A stretch of 41,890 nucleotides of DNA from IMG/VR virus record IMGVR_UViG_3300034110_000364, positions 1 to 41,890 of that record, one strand, 5' to 3'. Under the pieces are notes generated by a model. The model did no database searches and had not been told where the DNA came from. It saw only the letters and a list, made by a program, of their open reading frames with translations. The stretch comes from a virus. Positions 1 through 7,489 of this stretch are shown here, one piece after another. Every line of letters begins with the position of its first letter. The first letter of the stretch is position 1. The translations under genes and the position numbers were made by a program.

Positions 1-127
1 CGCGTGATTGGCGGACTGCATGCGGTCTGGTGTCTGTTTGATGTGCACTCAACGGACGGACGCCTTGACGGATACACGCTTGAAGCACTCGATGACCTGA
101 TCGGTTTTCCAGGCTTTGGCGCTGCAA
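1..127. repeat. Direct repeat at left end (copy of 41764-41890)
   Basis: Bases 1-127 are identical to the last 127 bases of the window. The repeat lies inside the coding sequence of the replication protein that is interrupted by the contig ends. Joining the two copies restores one open frame of 267 codons. A length of 127 equals a common maximum assembly k-mer, so this is best read as the overlap left when a circular genome is assembled, not as a biological terminal repeat. Confidence 0.97.
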
Positions 128-714
128 TGGCCACCGTTGGATGGCTTGAAGATGATGGCGAATCCCTCTGTACGCCACGGTTTGACGAGCACAACGGCCA
201 GTCTGCCAAGCGCCGCGCGATGGAGACAGAGCGCAAGCGAGAAGCCCGCAAAGTGTCCGCACCCGATGCGGACAAAGTGCGGTCCAGAGAAGAGAAGAGA
301 AGAGAAGATACTTCTTCACTACGTTCAGAAGTAGAGCCCGCATCGCCGCAACGCGGCTCACGCCTGCCCACCGATTGGCAATTGCCTGACGAGTGGGCCA
401 CCTGGGCAACACAAACCCGGCCCGACCTGAATCCGCTGGAGACTGCCCAGCGCTTTTCCGACTACTGGCACGGCGTCGCTGGTGCCAAGGGCCGCAAGGC
501 CGACTGGCTGGCCACCTGGCGCAACTGGGTGCGCAACGAAAAGCACGTCGTCCGCCAACCGCAAGCACGCGCCGAATCGTTTTACGAGCGCGACAAACGC
601 CTGAAGGCCCAAGAGGTAGCGAAGTTCGCCCCCGGTATCGCGGCCAAAGCACCGGCTGGTTTTGATTTCATTGAAGGAGGGGTGAGCGATGTCACTGCCA
701 TCGAAAGCAATTGA
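1..714 (+). CDS. DnaT-like / O-type phage replication protein (5' part at 41674)
   Basis: This is the larger part of a replication protein whose first 30 codons lie at 41674-41763; the whole product is 267 residues. The N-terminal half (MAGDWIKMRVDLATSPKVV..., then IGGLHAVWCLFD) is the winged-helix-like domain common in phage O-type initiators. A charged linker rich in Arg, Glu and Lys follows. The C-terminal part, from LPTDWQLPDEW to WLATWRNWVR, resembles the DnaT DNA-binding domain, which helps place the replicative helicase. It is directly downstream of cro and overlaps the next gene, a P-like helicase-loader candidate, by 26 bases, which matches the lambdoid cro-O-P order. Assignment rests on recognised sequence style and position. 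Confidence 0.8.
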   Translation, partial: RVIGGLHAVWCLFDVHSTDGRLDGYTLEALDDLIGFPGFGAAMATVGWLEDDGESLCTPRFDEHNGQSAKRRAMETERKREARKVSAPDADKVRSREEKRREDTSSLRSEVEPASPQRGSRLPTDWQLPDEWATWATQTRPDLNPLETAQRFSDYWHGVAGAKGRKADWLATWRNWVRNEKHVVRQPQARAESFYERDKRLKAQEVAKFAPGIAAKAPAGFDFIEGGVSDVTAIESN

Positions 715-1159
715 TCGGCTGTTTGATCGGCTGATGGCCACCTACGGCAACGAGTGGCTTAACCGTTGGCAAGGCCTTGATGGCCAGGCCGTCAAGAGTT
801 TGTGGGCACATGAGCTGTCCGCCTATGCCAACCGCTTGGAAGCGCTTGCCTGGGCGCTTGAGAACCTGCCGCCACGTGCGCCAAACGTCATCGAGTTCAA
901 GCACTTGTGCCGACAAGCACCCCTGCCTGAAGCGCCAAAGCTGCCCGAGCCCAAGGCCGACCCCGAGCGGCTGAAGCGTGAGCTGTCGAAGCTGGGCGAA
1001 ATCCGCGCCAAGGCCGTGGCCAGCACGACAGTGGATCACAAGGCATGGGCGCGCCGCATCGTGGGCCGCTTTGATGCCGGTGACAAGGTGAACCCCTTCA
1101 CGCTGCGCTTTGCTCGTGACGCCCTGCGCATGCACCTGACTCCAGAGGGTGAGGCGTGA
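689..1159 (+). CDS. Lambda P-like replication protein (helicase loader candidate)
   Basis: The product has 156 residues. Residues 15-70 contain a Trp-rich helical segment followed by LPPRAPNVIEFKHLCR. This resembles the lambda P family pattern in which a helical region ends in a proline-rich turn and an F..-C-R motif. The C-terminal half is charged and helical, with WARRIVGRF and LRFARDALR. It follows the O/DnaT-like gene with a 26-base overlap, the usual place for a helicase loader. The start has GAAGGAGG (674-681) upstream, a strong ribosome binding site. The function is inferred from position and weak similarity; it could be another small replication accessory protein. Confidence 0.6.
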   Translation: MSLPSKAIDRLFDRLMATYGNEWLNRWQGLDGQAVKSLWAHELSAYANRLEALAWALENLPPRAPNVIEFKHLCRQAPLPEAPKLPEPKADPERLKRELSKLGEIRAKAVASTTVDHKAWARRIVGRFDAGDKVNPFTLRFARDALRMHLTPEGEA

Positions 1160-1398
1160 CATGCCCGCAGTGCGAATCATCGAAACAACGGCCGCTCAGT
1201 GGGGCGTATTCGTTCAAATGCGTCGCGTGCTGTGCGCGTCTGGTGCTGTCAGCACATCCCGACAAGAGGCAAGCGGGCGCGATGCTGGCAGCGATAGCCA
1301 GATTTCCAGGAAGTCCTGGCCGGGCCGAGGTGTTGGAGTGCGTGGCCCAATCGCTGACGAAACTCCTCTCAGCCGCGCAGAAGTCCACCACGGTCTGA
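1156..1398 (+). CDS. Small zinc-ribbon-like protein
   Basis: This 80-residue product starts with GTG sharing the GTGA junction with the previous stop codon; AGGGTGAGG lies just upstream. The N-terminus has CPQC (residues 3-6) and, about 15 residues later, CVACC, a spacing typical of a four-cysteine zinc ribbon. The remainder is helical and contains no recognised domain. An overlapping frame starting at 1149 is open as well, but it lacks the cysteine pairs and does not form the tight stop/start junction used by most genes here. The role is unknown; small zinc-binding proteins are common in the nin-like region after phage replication genes. Confidence 0.6.
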   Translation: MTCPQCESSKQRPLSGAYSFKCVACCARLVLSAHPDKRQAGAMLAAIARFPGSPGRAEVLECVAQSLTKLLSAAQKSTTV

Positions 1399-1411
1399 CG
1401 AGGTGCCTGCT

Positions 1412-1813
1412 GTGAGCGACAAACGCACATTCATGCTGGTGCACCCGCAGGCCCGGGCCAATGCCGTGGTGGCTGTGAAGCAAGCCCCCGACGGCTATGC
1501 CGTGACGATCCGGGAGCCAAACCGCACCCTGGACCAGAACGCCGCCCAGTGGCCAATCCTGGAGGCATTCAGCGATCAGCTGCTTTGGCCGGTCAATGGC
1601 CAGATGGTCAAGATGACCGCCGAGGAATGGAAGGACGTGCTGACGGCCGCATTTCAACGCGAGACCGCGCGCCTGGCCATGGGGCTCGATGGTGGCGTGG
1701 TGATGCTGGGCCAGCGCACCAGCAAGTTCGGCAAAAAGAAGTTTGGCGAGTGGCTGGAGTTCTTGAACGCCGTGGCCGCCCAGCGTGGCGTGACCTTTGG
1801 GGTTGCCCAATGA
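1412..1813 (+). CDS. ninB: NinB-family recombination protein
   Basis: The product has about 133 residues and contains the NinB signature: TIREPNRTLDQNAAQWPIL near the first third, then MTAEEWKDVLTAAF and a C-terminal segment with GQRTSKFGKKKFGEWLEFL. NinB (Orf) of lambda binds ssDNA/SSB and acts in RecBCD-independent recombination with the phage annealing protein; a Bet-like protein and an SSB are encoded on the opposite strand here. GTG at 1412 is chosen because ACGAGG (1398-1403) sits 8 bases upstream; GTG at 1403 would add three residues. Its end overlaps the next start by ATGA. Confidence 0.88.
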   Translation: MSDKRTFMLVHPQARANAVVAVKQAPDGYAVTIREPNRTLDQNAAQWPILEAFSDQLLWPVNGQMVKMTAEEWKDVLTAAFQRETARLAMGLDGGVVMLGQRTSKFGKKKFGEWLEFLNAVAAQRGVTFGVAQ

Positions 1814-2112
1814 AAGGCCGCACCCCCACCAAAGCCGAGCGCGAGCTGCACAACCGCATGGCGAGTTTGGGCTGCGTTGCCTGCCGCATTGACGGCCATT
1901 TCACCGAGCTGGTGAGCATCCACCACATCGACGGGCGCACCAAGCCCGACGCACACAAAAAGGTTTTACCCCTATGCGGACCGCATCACCAACACGACGA
2001 CACCGACCCAGCGGGCCGAATTGGTGTGCATCCGTACAAAGCCCGGTTCGAGAACCAATACGGCACGCAGCAAGAGCTTTTGGGGGTGTGTTTGGAGTGG
2101 CTGGGCAAATGA
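1810..2112 (+). CDS. Ref-like RecA-dependent nuclease / HNH-type recombination enhancement protein
   Basis: This 100-residue protein contains CVACRIDGH, then ISIHHIDGRT-like HHIDG (here SIHHIDGRTKPDAH), then LPLCGPHHQH and GRIGVHPYKARFE. These are the conserved elements of the Ref family of phage P1, a RecA-dependent HNH-type nuclease: the Cys pair plus LCGPHH probably bind zinc and the HH pair probably forms the active site. It starts at ATG 1810, overlapping the NinB stop by four bases. It sits in a nin-type cluster with NinB and RusA, supporting a recombination or repair role. A frame extension upstream to 1549 is open but runs antiparallel to no signal and inside NinB, so it was not used. 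Confidence 0.8.
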   Translation: MKGRTPTKAERELHNRMASLGCVACRIDGHFTELVSIHHIDGRTKPDAHKKVLPLCGPHHQHDDTDPAGRIGVHPYKARFENQYGTQQELLGVCLEWLGK

Positions 2113-2339
2113 CCCGAGACCTGGACCTGGACGAGTTCCCTGTGGGCACCCGCGTGCGCACGCCCACCGGCCGCGTGGGCACCGTGATCAAGCACCGGGG
2201 CCATGAATCAAAGCTGGATCACTTCCAGCGCGTGACCGTGCAACTGGACGAGGGCACCAAGCATGACCTGGTAACCCTGCAGCCGCACCTGTTAACCAAA
2301 AATCCACCGGACAGCGATCCGGTGCCAACAATCCAATGA
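2109..2339 (+). CDS. Hypothetical phage protein, SH3-like
   Basis: The product has 76 residues and starts at an ATGA overlap with the preceding nuclease gene. The sequence FPVGTRVRTPTGRVGTVIKH, followed by a strand with VTVQLDEG and DLVTLQPHLL, has the short beta-strand pattern of an SH3-like or KOW-like barrel. I know no function. It belongs to the tightly packed ninB-rusA block and ends in an ATGATG junction with rusA, so it is certainly co-translated with it. Confidence 0.6.
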   Translation: MTRDLDLDEFPVGTRVRTPTGRVGTVIKHRGHESKLDHFQRVTVQLDEGTKHDLVTLQPHLLTKNPPDSDPVPTIQ

Positions 2340-2686
2340 TGCAAGCAGTAACCCGAATCGTTCTACCTTGGCCACCCACCGGACTGAGCCCCAACGCCCG
2401 AAACCATTGGGCCAAAGTCGCCAAGCTGAAAAAGCTGTACCGCGAGCAATGCGCCTGGCAGGCCAAAGCGCAAGGGGCCAAGCCCCTGCAGGCCGACAAG
2501 CTGCACCTGACGCTGACGTTTCACGCGCCAACCAGGCGGGCCTACGACTTGGACAACGCCCTGGCGCGCATGAAGTCGGGCCTCGATGGCCTGGCCGACG
2601 TGCTGGGAGTGGATGACAGCCGCTGGGCGCTGACGATCCAGAAGGCCGAGACCATCGGCGGGCATGTGGTGGTTGAGGTGGCATGA
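2336..2686 (+). CDS. rusA: RusA-family Holliday junction resolvase
   Basis: The 116-residue length matches RusA. The N-terminus has LPWPPTGLSPNARNHWAK, the typical RusA substrate-loop region, followed by TLTFHAPTRRAYDLDNALARMKSGLDGL, which holds the aspartates of the catalytic site (YDLDN and GLDG), then DDSRWALTIQK. RusA is a dimeric endonuclease that cuts four-way junctions made during recombination and resolves branched replication products before packaging. It overlaps its neighbours on both sides by four bases. It complements NinB and the leftward Bet/exonuclease pair. Confidence 0.88.
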   Translation: MMQAVTRIVLPWPPTGLSPNARNHWAKVAKLKKLYREQCAWQAKAQGAKPLQADKLHLTLTFHAPTRRAYDLDNALARMKSGLDGLADVLGVDDSRWALTIQKAETIGGHVVVEVA

Positions 2687-3084
2687 AAAAGAACCGCAAA
2701 CCCACCGGGATGCACCCGCTTATGAAGCAGGCCGTGCGCGCCAAATGGAACGCCGAGGCCGTGCTGGCGCAGATTCACGCCCTGACAGGCCAAGACCGCG
2801 AGAAGTTGCTGGCCCATGGGTCCGTGCTGTTCTTCGTGGCCAGCGCCTGCGCCATTCACTTGGGATGGAAGGGCGACGAGCCAGATGCGCGCATTGTTCG
2901 CGCTTCGGTCAATGCCCTGGATGACTTGGCCCAGCGCAAAGACATCACCGACCAGGACAGAGGATCACTGCGCGCCGGGATGATGGCCAGCCACCGGATC
3001 ATCGAAATCACCCCGCCCGACGTGGTGGACGAGGCGGCCATCCTGTACGACCAGCACAGCCGAACATGGAAGGGGTCACGCTGA
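2683..3084 (+). CDS. Conserved phage hypothetical protein
   Basis: The 133-residue protein has a basic N-terminus (MKKNRKPTG) and is otherwise mainly helical. It lacks cysteines after the start and has no recognised catalytic motif. It begins at an ATGA overlap with rusA and ends in a TGATG junction with the small terminase gene, so it links the recombination block to the packaging block. In other phages this slot is often filled by an antitermination or nuclease-related protein, but nothing visible supports that here. Confidence 0.5.
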   Translation: MKKNRKPTGMHPLMKQAVRAKWNAEAVLAQIHALTGQDREKLLAHGSVLFFVASACAIHLGWKGDEPDARIVRASVNALDDLAQRKDITDQDRGSLRAGMMASHRIIEITPPDVVDEAAILYDQHSRTWKGSR

Positions 3085-3668
3085 TGGCCCGCCCGTCAAA
3101 ACTGAGTCCCGAGCAGTGGCAGGAAATCGAACGCCGACTGTCTGCCGGTGAAGGTGCGTCGGCTCTGGCCCGTGAGTTTGGAATCAGCCCCGCGTCCATT
3201 TCTGTACGTGTTAGTAAAGTTTCTAAAAAGGTTTCAGAAACTGCCTACAAGTTGGCCGAAGCTCAGACAGCACTGGCTGAGTTGCCTGTGCCGCAGCAAT
3301 ACGCCGCCGTGAGCCTGGCCGAGAAGTTGAGGGCGATCAGCACCAGCTTGGCCAACGCCGCCGAGCTGGGGGCCAAGACAGCGCACCGGCTGCACGCCTT
3401 GGCCAATGCCGAAGTGGGGAAGGTGGACGACGCCGAGCCGTTGAGTTCAAAGAGCATTGAAGCGCTGAAGGGTGTTGGTGTGCTCACCAAGCTGGCAAAC
3501 GATTCATCGGCCATCGCCGTGAACCTGCTGAACGCCAACCGCGACACCGTGAAAGAGGCCAACAAGCCGACCGAGACCGAAGCGCCCAAGGGCGTGCTGG
3601 TTGTGCCCGGCGCCATGAATGAAGGCGATTGGGAAAAGATGATGGCCAAGCAAGGGGGCAGCGCTTGA
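3084..3668 (+). CDS. terS: Small terminase subunit candidate (N-terminal HTH)
   Basis: The product has 194 residues. Residues 1-48 (MARPSKLSPEQWQEIERRL, then ALAREFGISPASISVRVSKV) form a clear helix-turn-helix, as expected for the DNA-recognition domain of a small terminase. The middle and C-terminal parts are Ala-rich helices suited to oligomerisation, and the end (VLVVPGAMNEGDWEKMM) is a typical tail that contacts the large subunit. ATG 3084 is chosen because AGGGG at 3071-3075 gives good spacing; an upstream ATG at 3066 lacks it. It lies directly before the large terminase. It should bind the pac or cos site. Confidence 0.75.
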   Translation: MARPSKLSPEQWQEIERRLSAGEGASALAREFGISPASISVRVSKVSKKVSETAYKLAEAQTALAELPVPQQYAAVSLAEKLRAISTSLANAAELGAKTAHRLHALANAEVGKVDDAEPLSSKSIEALKGVGVLTKLANDSSAIAVNLLNANRDTVKEANKPTETEAPKGVLVVPGAMNEGDWEKMMAKQGGSA

Positions 3669-5050
3669 CGACACGCTGGGCCCCACTGCCTGGCGCGCAG
3701 TTTCAATTCCTGACGTGCCCGATCTACGAGGCACTGATGCACGGCACCCGTGGCGGTGGCAAGACCGACACGCTGCTGATGTCCTTCGCCCAGCACACGG
3801 GCAAAGGCTTTGGCCAGCACTGGCGTGGCGTGCTTTTCCGCCTGACCTACCCGCAACTGGCCGACGTGGTGGCCAAGAGCCGCCGCTGGTTCTCGCAGTT
3901 TTTCCCCGAGGCCAAGTTCAACAAGGCCGATTACTACTGGGAGTGGCCCACCGGGGAAATGCTGTTCTTCAGGTACGGCGCGACTGAGGACGATTACTGG
4001 AACTACCACGGCCACGAATACCCGTGGCTTGGCTTTGAGGAATTGACCAACTGGCGCGACCTGAGCTTTTACGAGTCGATGCAGTCCACGTGCCGGTCAT
4101 CATTCCCCGGCATGCCCCGCATGGTGCGCGGCACCTGCAACCCATTCGGCAAGGGCCACGGTGCGGTGAAAGAGCGCTTCAAACTGGGGCAGGGGGGTGT
4201 GCCATCGGGCCACGTCATCCGCGAAGAAGGCGAGAAGCCCCGGGTGGCCATCCGGTCCACCATCTACGAAAACAAGATTCTGCTGGCCAATGACCCGGAT
4301 TACCTGGCCACGTTGGAAGGCCTGAAGGACCCGAACAGGCGCAAGGCCTGGCTGGAAGGCGACTGGGACATTCACGTCGGCTCATTCCTGGAGGGCGTGT
4401 GGGACGCCAAACGCCATGTAGTGCAGCCCTTTGCCATCCCGGCCAACTGGAAGGTGTGGAAGTCGATGGACTGGGGTTATGCCCGCCCTTATGCCTGCTA
4501 CTGGATGGCCATGGACCCGGACGGCGTGCATTACATCTGGCGCGAGCTGTACGGCATGGGCGAGAAAGCCAACGAGGGCAGCCGCGAAGACGCCGCCAAG
4601 GTGGCCCGCAAGATCAAGGCGATGGAGGAACACGACGAGCGCCTGGGCTACGAGTACCGCATGAACCTGGCCGACCCGGCCATCTTCAGCAAGATCGGCG
4701 CTGACAGGTCAATTGGCCAGATATTCCGCGAGACCGGCGTGAAGTGGCAAGAGGCATGGAACGCCAAGGGCTCACGGGTCAACGGCGCGCAGGAAATCAT
4801 CCGCCTGCTGGCCGAGGACAAGCTGAAGGTGTTTTCCACCTGCAAGCACTGGATCAGGACCATCCCCGGCCTGCCGCCATCAGACGACAACCCCGAAGAC
4901 GTGGACACCGACGCAGAGGACCACGCCTGGGACGCCACGCGCTACGGAATCATGCGCCGCCGTCGCAACCCAGACGCCGAACAAATATCCGACGACCCCG
5001 AGGAACCGACTTACAAACATGACGATGACACGTATCACCTGAAAGTGTAG
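3665..5050 (+). CDS. terL: Terminase large subunit (DNA-packaging motor)
   Basis: The product has 461 residues. The ATPase domain shows Walker A GTRGGGKT (residues 27-34), Walker B LGFEE (122-126) and the coupling motif region GTCNPFG (157-162). The RNase H-like nuclease domain begins near residue 267 with SMDWGYARPY (likely metal-binding Asp269) and ends with an acidic cluster DAEDHAWDATRYG. It drives DNA into the prohead and cuts it. I chose TTG at 3665, overlapping the terS stop as TTGA, because AGGGGG at 3653-3658 lies six bases upstream; the upstream in-frame start at 3629 would bury 12 codons in terS. TTG starts recur in this genome. Confidence 0.93.
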   Translation: MTTRWAPLPGAQFQFLTCPIYEALMHGTRGGGKTDTLLMSFAQHTGKGFGQHWRGVLFRLTYPQLADVVAKSRRWFSQFFPEAKFNKADYYWEWPTGEMLFFRYGATEDDYWNYHGHEYPWLGFEELTNWRDLSFYESMQSTCRSSFPGMPRMVRGTCNPFGKGHGAVKERFKLGQGGVPSGHVIREEGEKPRVAIRSTIYENKILLANDPDYLATLEGLKDPNRRKAWLEGDWDIHVGSFLEGVWDAKRHVVQPFAIPANWKVWKSMDWGYARPYACYWMAMDPDGVHYIWRELYGMGEKANEGSREDAAKVARKIKAMEEHDERLGYEYRMNLADPAIFSKIGADRSIGQIFRETGVKWQEAWNAKGSRVNGAQEIIRLLAEDKLKVFSTCKHWIRTIPGLPPSDDNPEDVDTDAEDHAWDATRYGIMRRRRNPDAEQISDDPEEPTYKHDDDTYHLKV

Positions 5051-5054
5051 AGCC

Positions 5055-7358
5055 ATGGACATGGAAGAAAAACCCGAGAACCCCAACGGCTACCGCGAGG
5101 CCCCTGAAAAGGACGAGCTGGCGGAGAAGTGGGGCAAGCGCATCGCCAGTGCCCGCTCGCATTGGGACAAGTTTCACAAGCGCGTGAAGCAAAACCGCCA
5201 GACCGTGGCCGGTTTTGACTGGAGCAAAGACCCGAAGACCAAAGACTTCTACAAGCTGCGCGCCAACCTGATCCAGGGCACGATCACCGCGATCCTGCCC
5301 AGCATCTACGCTCGCAACCCTGAGATTTCAGCCGTGCCGCTGCACAAGGCCGACAACCTCAAGCTGCTGTGCAAGACGCTGGAGACCGTGACTAACCGCC
5401 ATTTGGACCGGGCCGACCTGAAGGGCCGGGGCAAGTCCACGGTGCGCAGTGCGCTGACCAGCTCATTCGGCGTGGTCAAGGTCATGTACCAGCGCGACAT
5501 CAAGCAAGACCCGATCATTCAGGCGCGCATCAACGACACCCAGGACAACATTCTGGAAATCGAGCGCGTCATGGCCGACCTGGACGACCCGGACCAGCGG
5601 GCCGACATGGAAGTCAAGCAGGCCGAGCTGAACCAGTTGATGGCGTCGCTCAACGAGCAGGTGGAAATCACCGCCGCCGAGGGCTTGGTGATCGACCGGG
5701 TGATGACCGACAACATCCTGATCGACACCAGCGTGTGCGAGTTCTGGGACTACAAGAGCGCGGGATGGATTTGCCAGATCGTGCCCATGAAGAAGTCAGA
5801 GGCCGAGGCGACCTACAAGATCAAGCTGGACAAGGCCAAGGCCTACCACGACAGCACCAAGACAGCCAAGAGCGACAACCGCTTTGCCAGCGCGTCATCG
5901 AGCCTGGAAGAAGACCAACAGATCGCCATTCTGGAAATCTGGGACAAGACCACCCAGCGGGTCTACACAATGGCCGAGGGCTGCGATTACTGGCTGCGCG
6001 AACCCTACGCCCCGCCCAAGTCCGGCGAACGGTGGTTCCCGTTCTTCCTTTTGCCTTTCCAAGTGGTGGATGGCCAGTTTGTCGGCCCGAGCCTGGTTGA
6101 CCTGACCGAGCGCCTGCAGGACGAGCACAACGAAGCCCGCGACCGCTTCAACAAGCACCGTGACCTGGCGCTGCCTGGCTGGATTGCAGGCGGCGACATC
6201 AGCGAAAAGACCATCAAGCGCTACACCGACAGCGAGCTGGGCGAAATCACCATTCTGGACACCGAGGGCAAGCCGCTGAACCAGGTGATCATGCCCCGCC
6301 AGCACCCGCCCATCGACCCGCAGGTGTACGACACCACCGCCGTGCGCTACGACTGGGAGCAGGTCACCGGCTTGCAAGACGCCGCACGCTCCAGCGTGGT
6401 CAAGCCAAAGACGGCCACCGAGGCCAGCATCATGCAGCAAAGCCTATCTGGCCGCGTGAGCGAGTTCCGCGACCAGGTAGAGGACTGGCTTCAGGAAATC
6501 GCGCAGTTTGCCGCGCAGATTCTTTTGATGGAGCTGACGCCCCAGCAAGTCGAGCGAATCATGGGGCCCAGCGAGGTGCAGGTGATCGACACCCAAGCGG
6601 GCAAGATGGAAGCGCAGGTGAAGACCTACGACTGGCCCGAGCTGTCCCGCGAAGAAGTGTTCGACATGATCGAAATGCGGATTGTGGCGGGCACCACGGG
6701 CGCACCGGACAAGCTGGAGCAGCAAGAAAACTGGGGCAAAACCCTGCCCGTCGTTCAAGGCCTGGTCACCCAGATCATGCAAGTGCGGGCAACAGGCGGG
6801 GACGCCGAGCCATTGGTGAACCTGCTGCGCGAAACCCTCAAGCGCTTTGACGAGCGCGTGAACGTCGAGGACTACATCCCCAAGGCCGCAGAACAAGGCG
6901 CACCGCAGGGCATCCCGCAAGAGCAAGTGCAGCAAATGGTCGAGCAAGCCAAGCAAGAGGGCATGGAAGCCGGGGCCGAGGACGCCAAGCTGCAACTGGA
7001 CCGCGAGCGCCTGGAAGCCGAGAAGGCCGACAAAGCCGAGCGCCTGGCCATGGACAAGCAAACCCACTTCGCCAACCTGCGCACCCAAGGCATGAAGCTG
7101 GGCGAGGACGAAAACGGCGAGACCAGCATGACCACCGACGCCGACGAGCTGGCCGAGCGTGACCAGGTGCTGATCCAGGCAGTGTCAACGCTTGGCCAAA
7201 TGATGCAGCAAATGCAGCAACAGACGGTCTTGATGCAGCAACAGACCGCCCAGCTTATGCAGGCCATGCAAGAGCAGACCGTGCAAGCCATCAACGCCCC
7301 CAAGCGCGTGGTCCGTGACGCCCAAGGCCGCGTGGCAGGCGTGGAGGTGGTGCATTGA
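5055..7358 (+). CDS. Portal protein
   Basis: The product has 767 residues, a normal size for a podovirus portal. The core includes FYKLRANLIQGTITAILPSIYARNP near residues 65-90, the FGVVKVMYQRD segment, and the crown-side WFPFFLLPFQVVDGQFVG region, typical of this head-to-tail connector family. Residues from about 620 on are an acidic, Lys/Glu-rich coiled coil, and the last 60 residues are very Gln-rich (QQMQQQT repeats). The portal forms the dodecameric ring at one capsid vertex where the terminase docks and the adaptor and tail proteins attach. It directly follows terL and comes before the scaffold and capsid genes. Confidence 0.9.
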   Translation: MDMEEKPENPNGYREAPEKDELAEKWGKRIASARSHWDKFHKRVKQNRQTVAGFDWSKDPKTKDFYKLRANLIQGTITAILPSIYARNPEISAVPLHKADNLKLLCKTLETVTNRHLDRADLKGRGKSTVRSALTSSFGVVKVMYQRDIKQDPIIQARINDTQDNILEIERVMADLDDPDQRADMEVKQAELNQLMASLNEQVEITAAEGLVIDRVMTDNILIDTSVCEFWDYKSAGWICQIVPMKKSEAEATYKIKLDKAKAYHDSTKTAKSDNRFASASSSLEEDQQIAILEIWDKTTQRVYTMAEGCDYWLREPYAPPKSGERWFPFFLLPFQVVDGQFVGPSLVDLTERLQDEHNEARDRFNKHRDLALPGWIAGGDISEKTIKRYTDSELGEITILDTEGKPLNQVIMPRQHPPIDPQVYDTTAVRYDWEQVTGLQDAARSSVVKPKTATEASIMQQSLSGRVSEFRDQVEDWLQEIAQFAAQILLMELTPQQVERIMGPSEVQVIDTQAGKMEAQVKTYDWPELSREEVFDMIEMRIVAGTTGAPDKLEQQENWGKTLPVVQGLVTQIMQVRATGGDAEPLVNLLRETLKRFDERVNVEDYIPKAAEQGAPQGIPQEQVQQMVEQAKQEGMEAGAEDAKLQLDRERLEAEKADKAERLAMDKQTHFANLRTQGMKLGEDENGETSMTTDADELAERDQVLIQAVSTLGQMMQQMQQQTVLMQQQTAQLMQAMQEQTVQAINAPKRVVRDAQGRVAGVEVVH

Positions 7359-7489
7359 AACGCCTACTCAAGATGCTGGCGCGCTACATGCGCGAGAAAC
7401 GCAAGCCCGAGGGTTACGGCGGCATGCCCAACCCCAAACAGAAACCCGCCCCCAACGATGAAGTGCCCAATGGGCAGGAGAAGAAGTAA
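7355..7489 (+). CDS. Small basic hypothetical protein (44 residues)
   Basis: A short gene of 44 codons starts with TTG in a TTGA overlap with the portal stop and ends in a TAATG junction with the next gene. GGAGG at 7343-7347 lies seven bases upstream of TTG, a strong ribosome binding site. The product begins MKRLLKMLARYMREKRK and ends in a Pro/Lys/Gln-rich tail. The amphipathic basic N-terminus could bind nucleic acid or membrane, but no function is known. The two overlapping junctions are the main reason to believe it is real. Confidence 0.65.
   Translation: MKRLLKMLARYMREKRKPEGYGGMPNPKQKPAPNDEVPNGQEKK

Noticed and set aside
1-127. Biological direct terminal repeat of a linear virion genome
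   Set aside because: The length equals an assembly k-mer value and the repeat lies inside a coding gene, so an assembly overlap is more likely; it cannot be fully excluded from sequence alone.
1149-1415. Alternative reading frame in place of the zinc-ribbon gene
   Set aside because: It lacks the paired cysteines, extends into the NinB start and does not use the tight stop/start junction.
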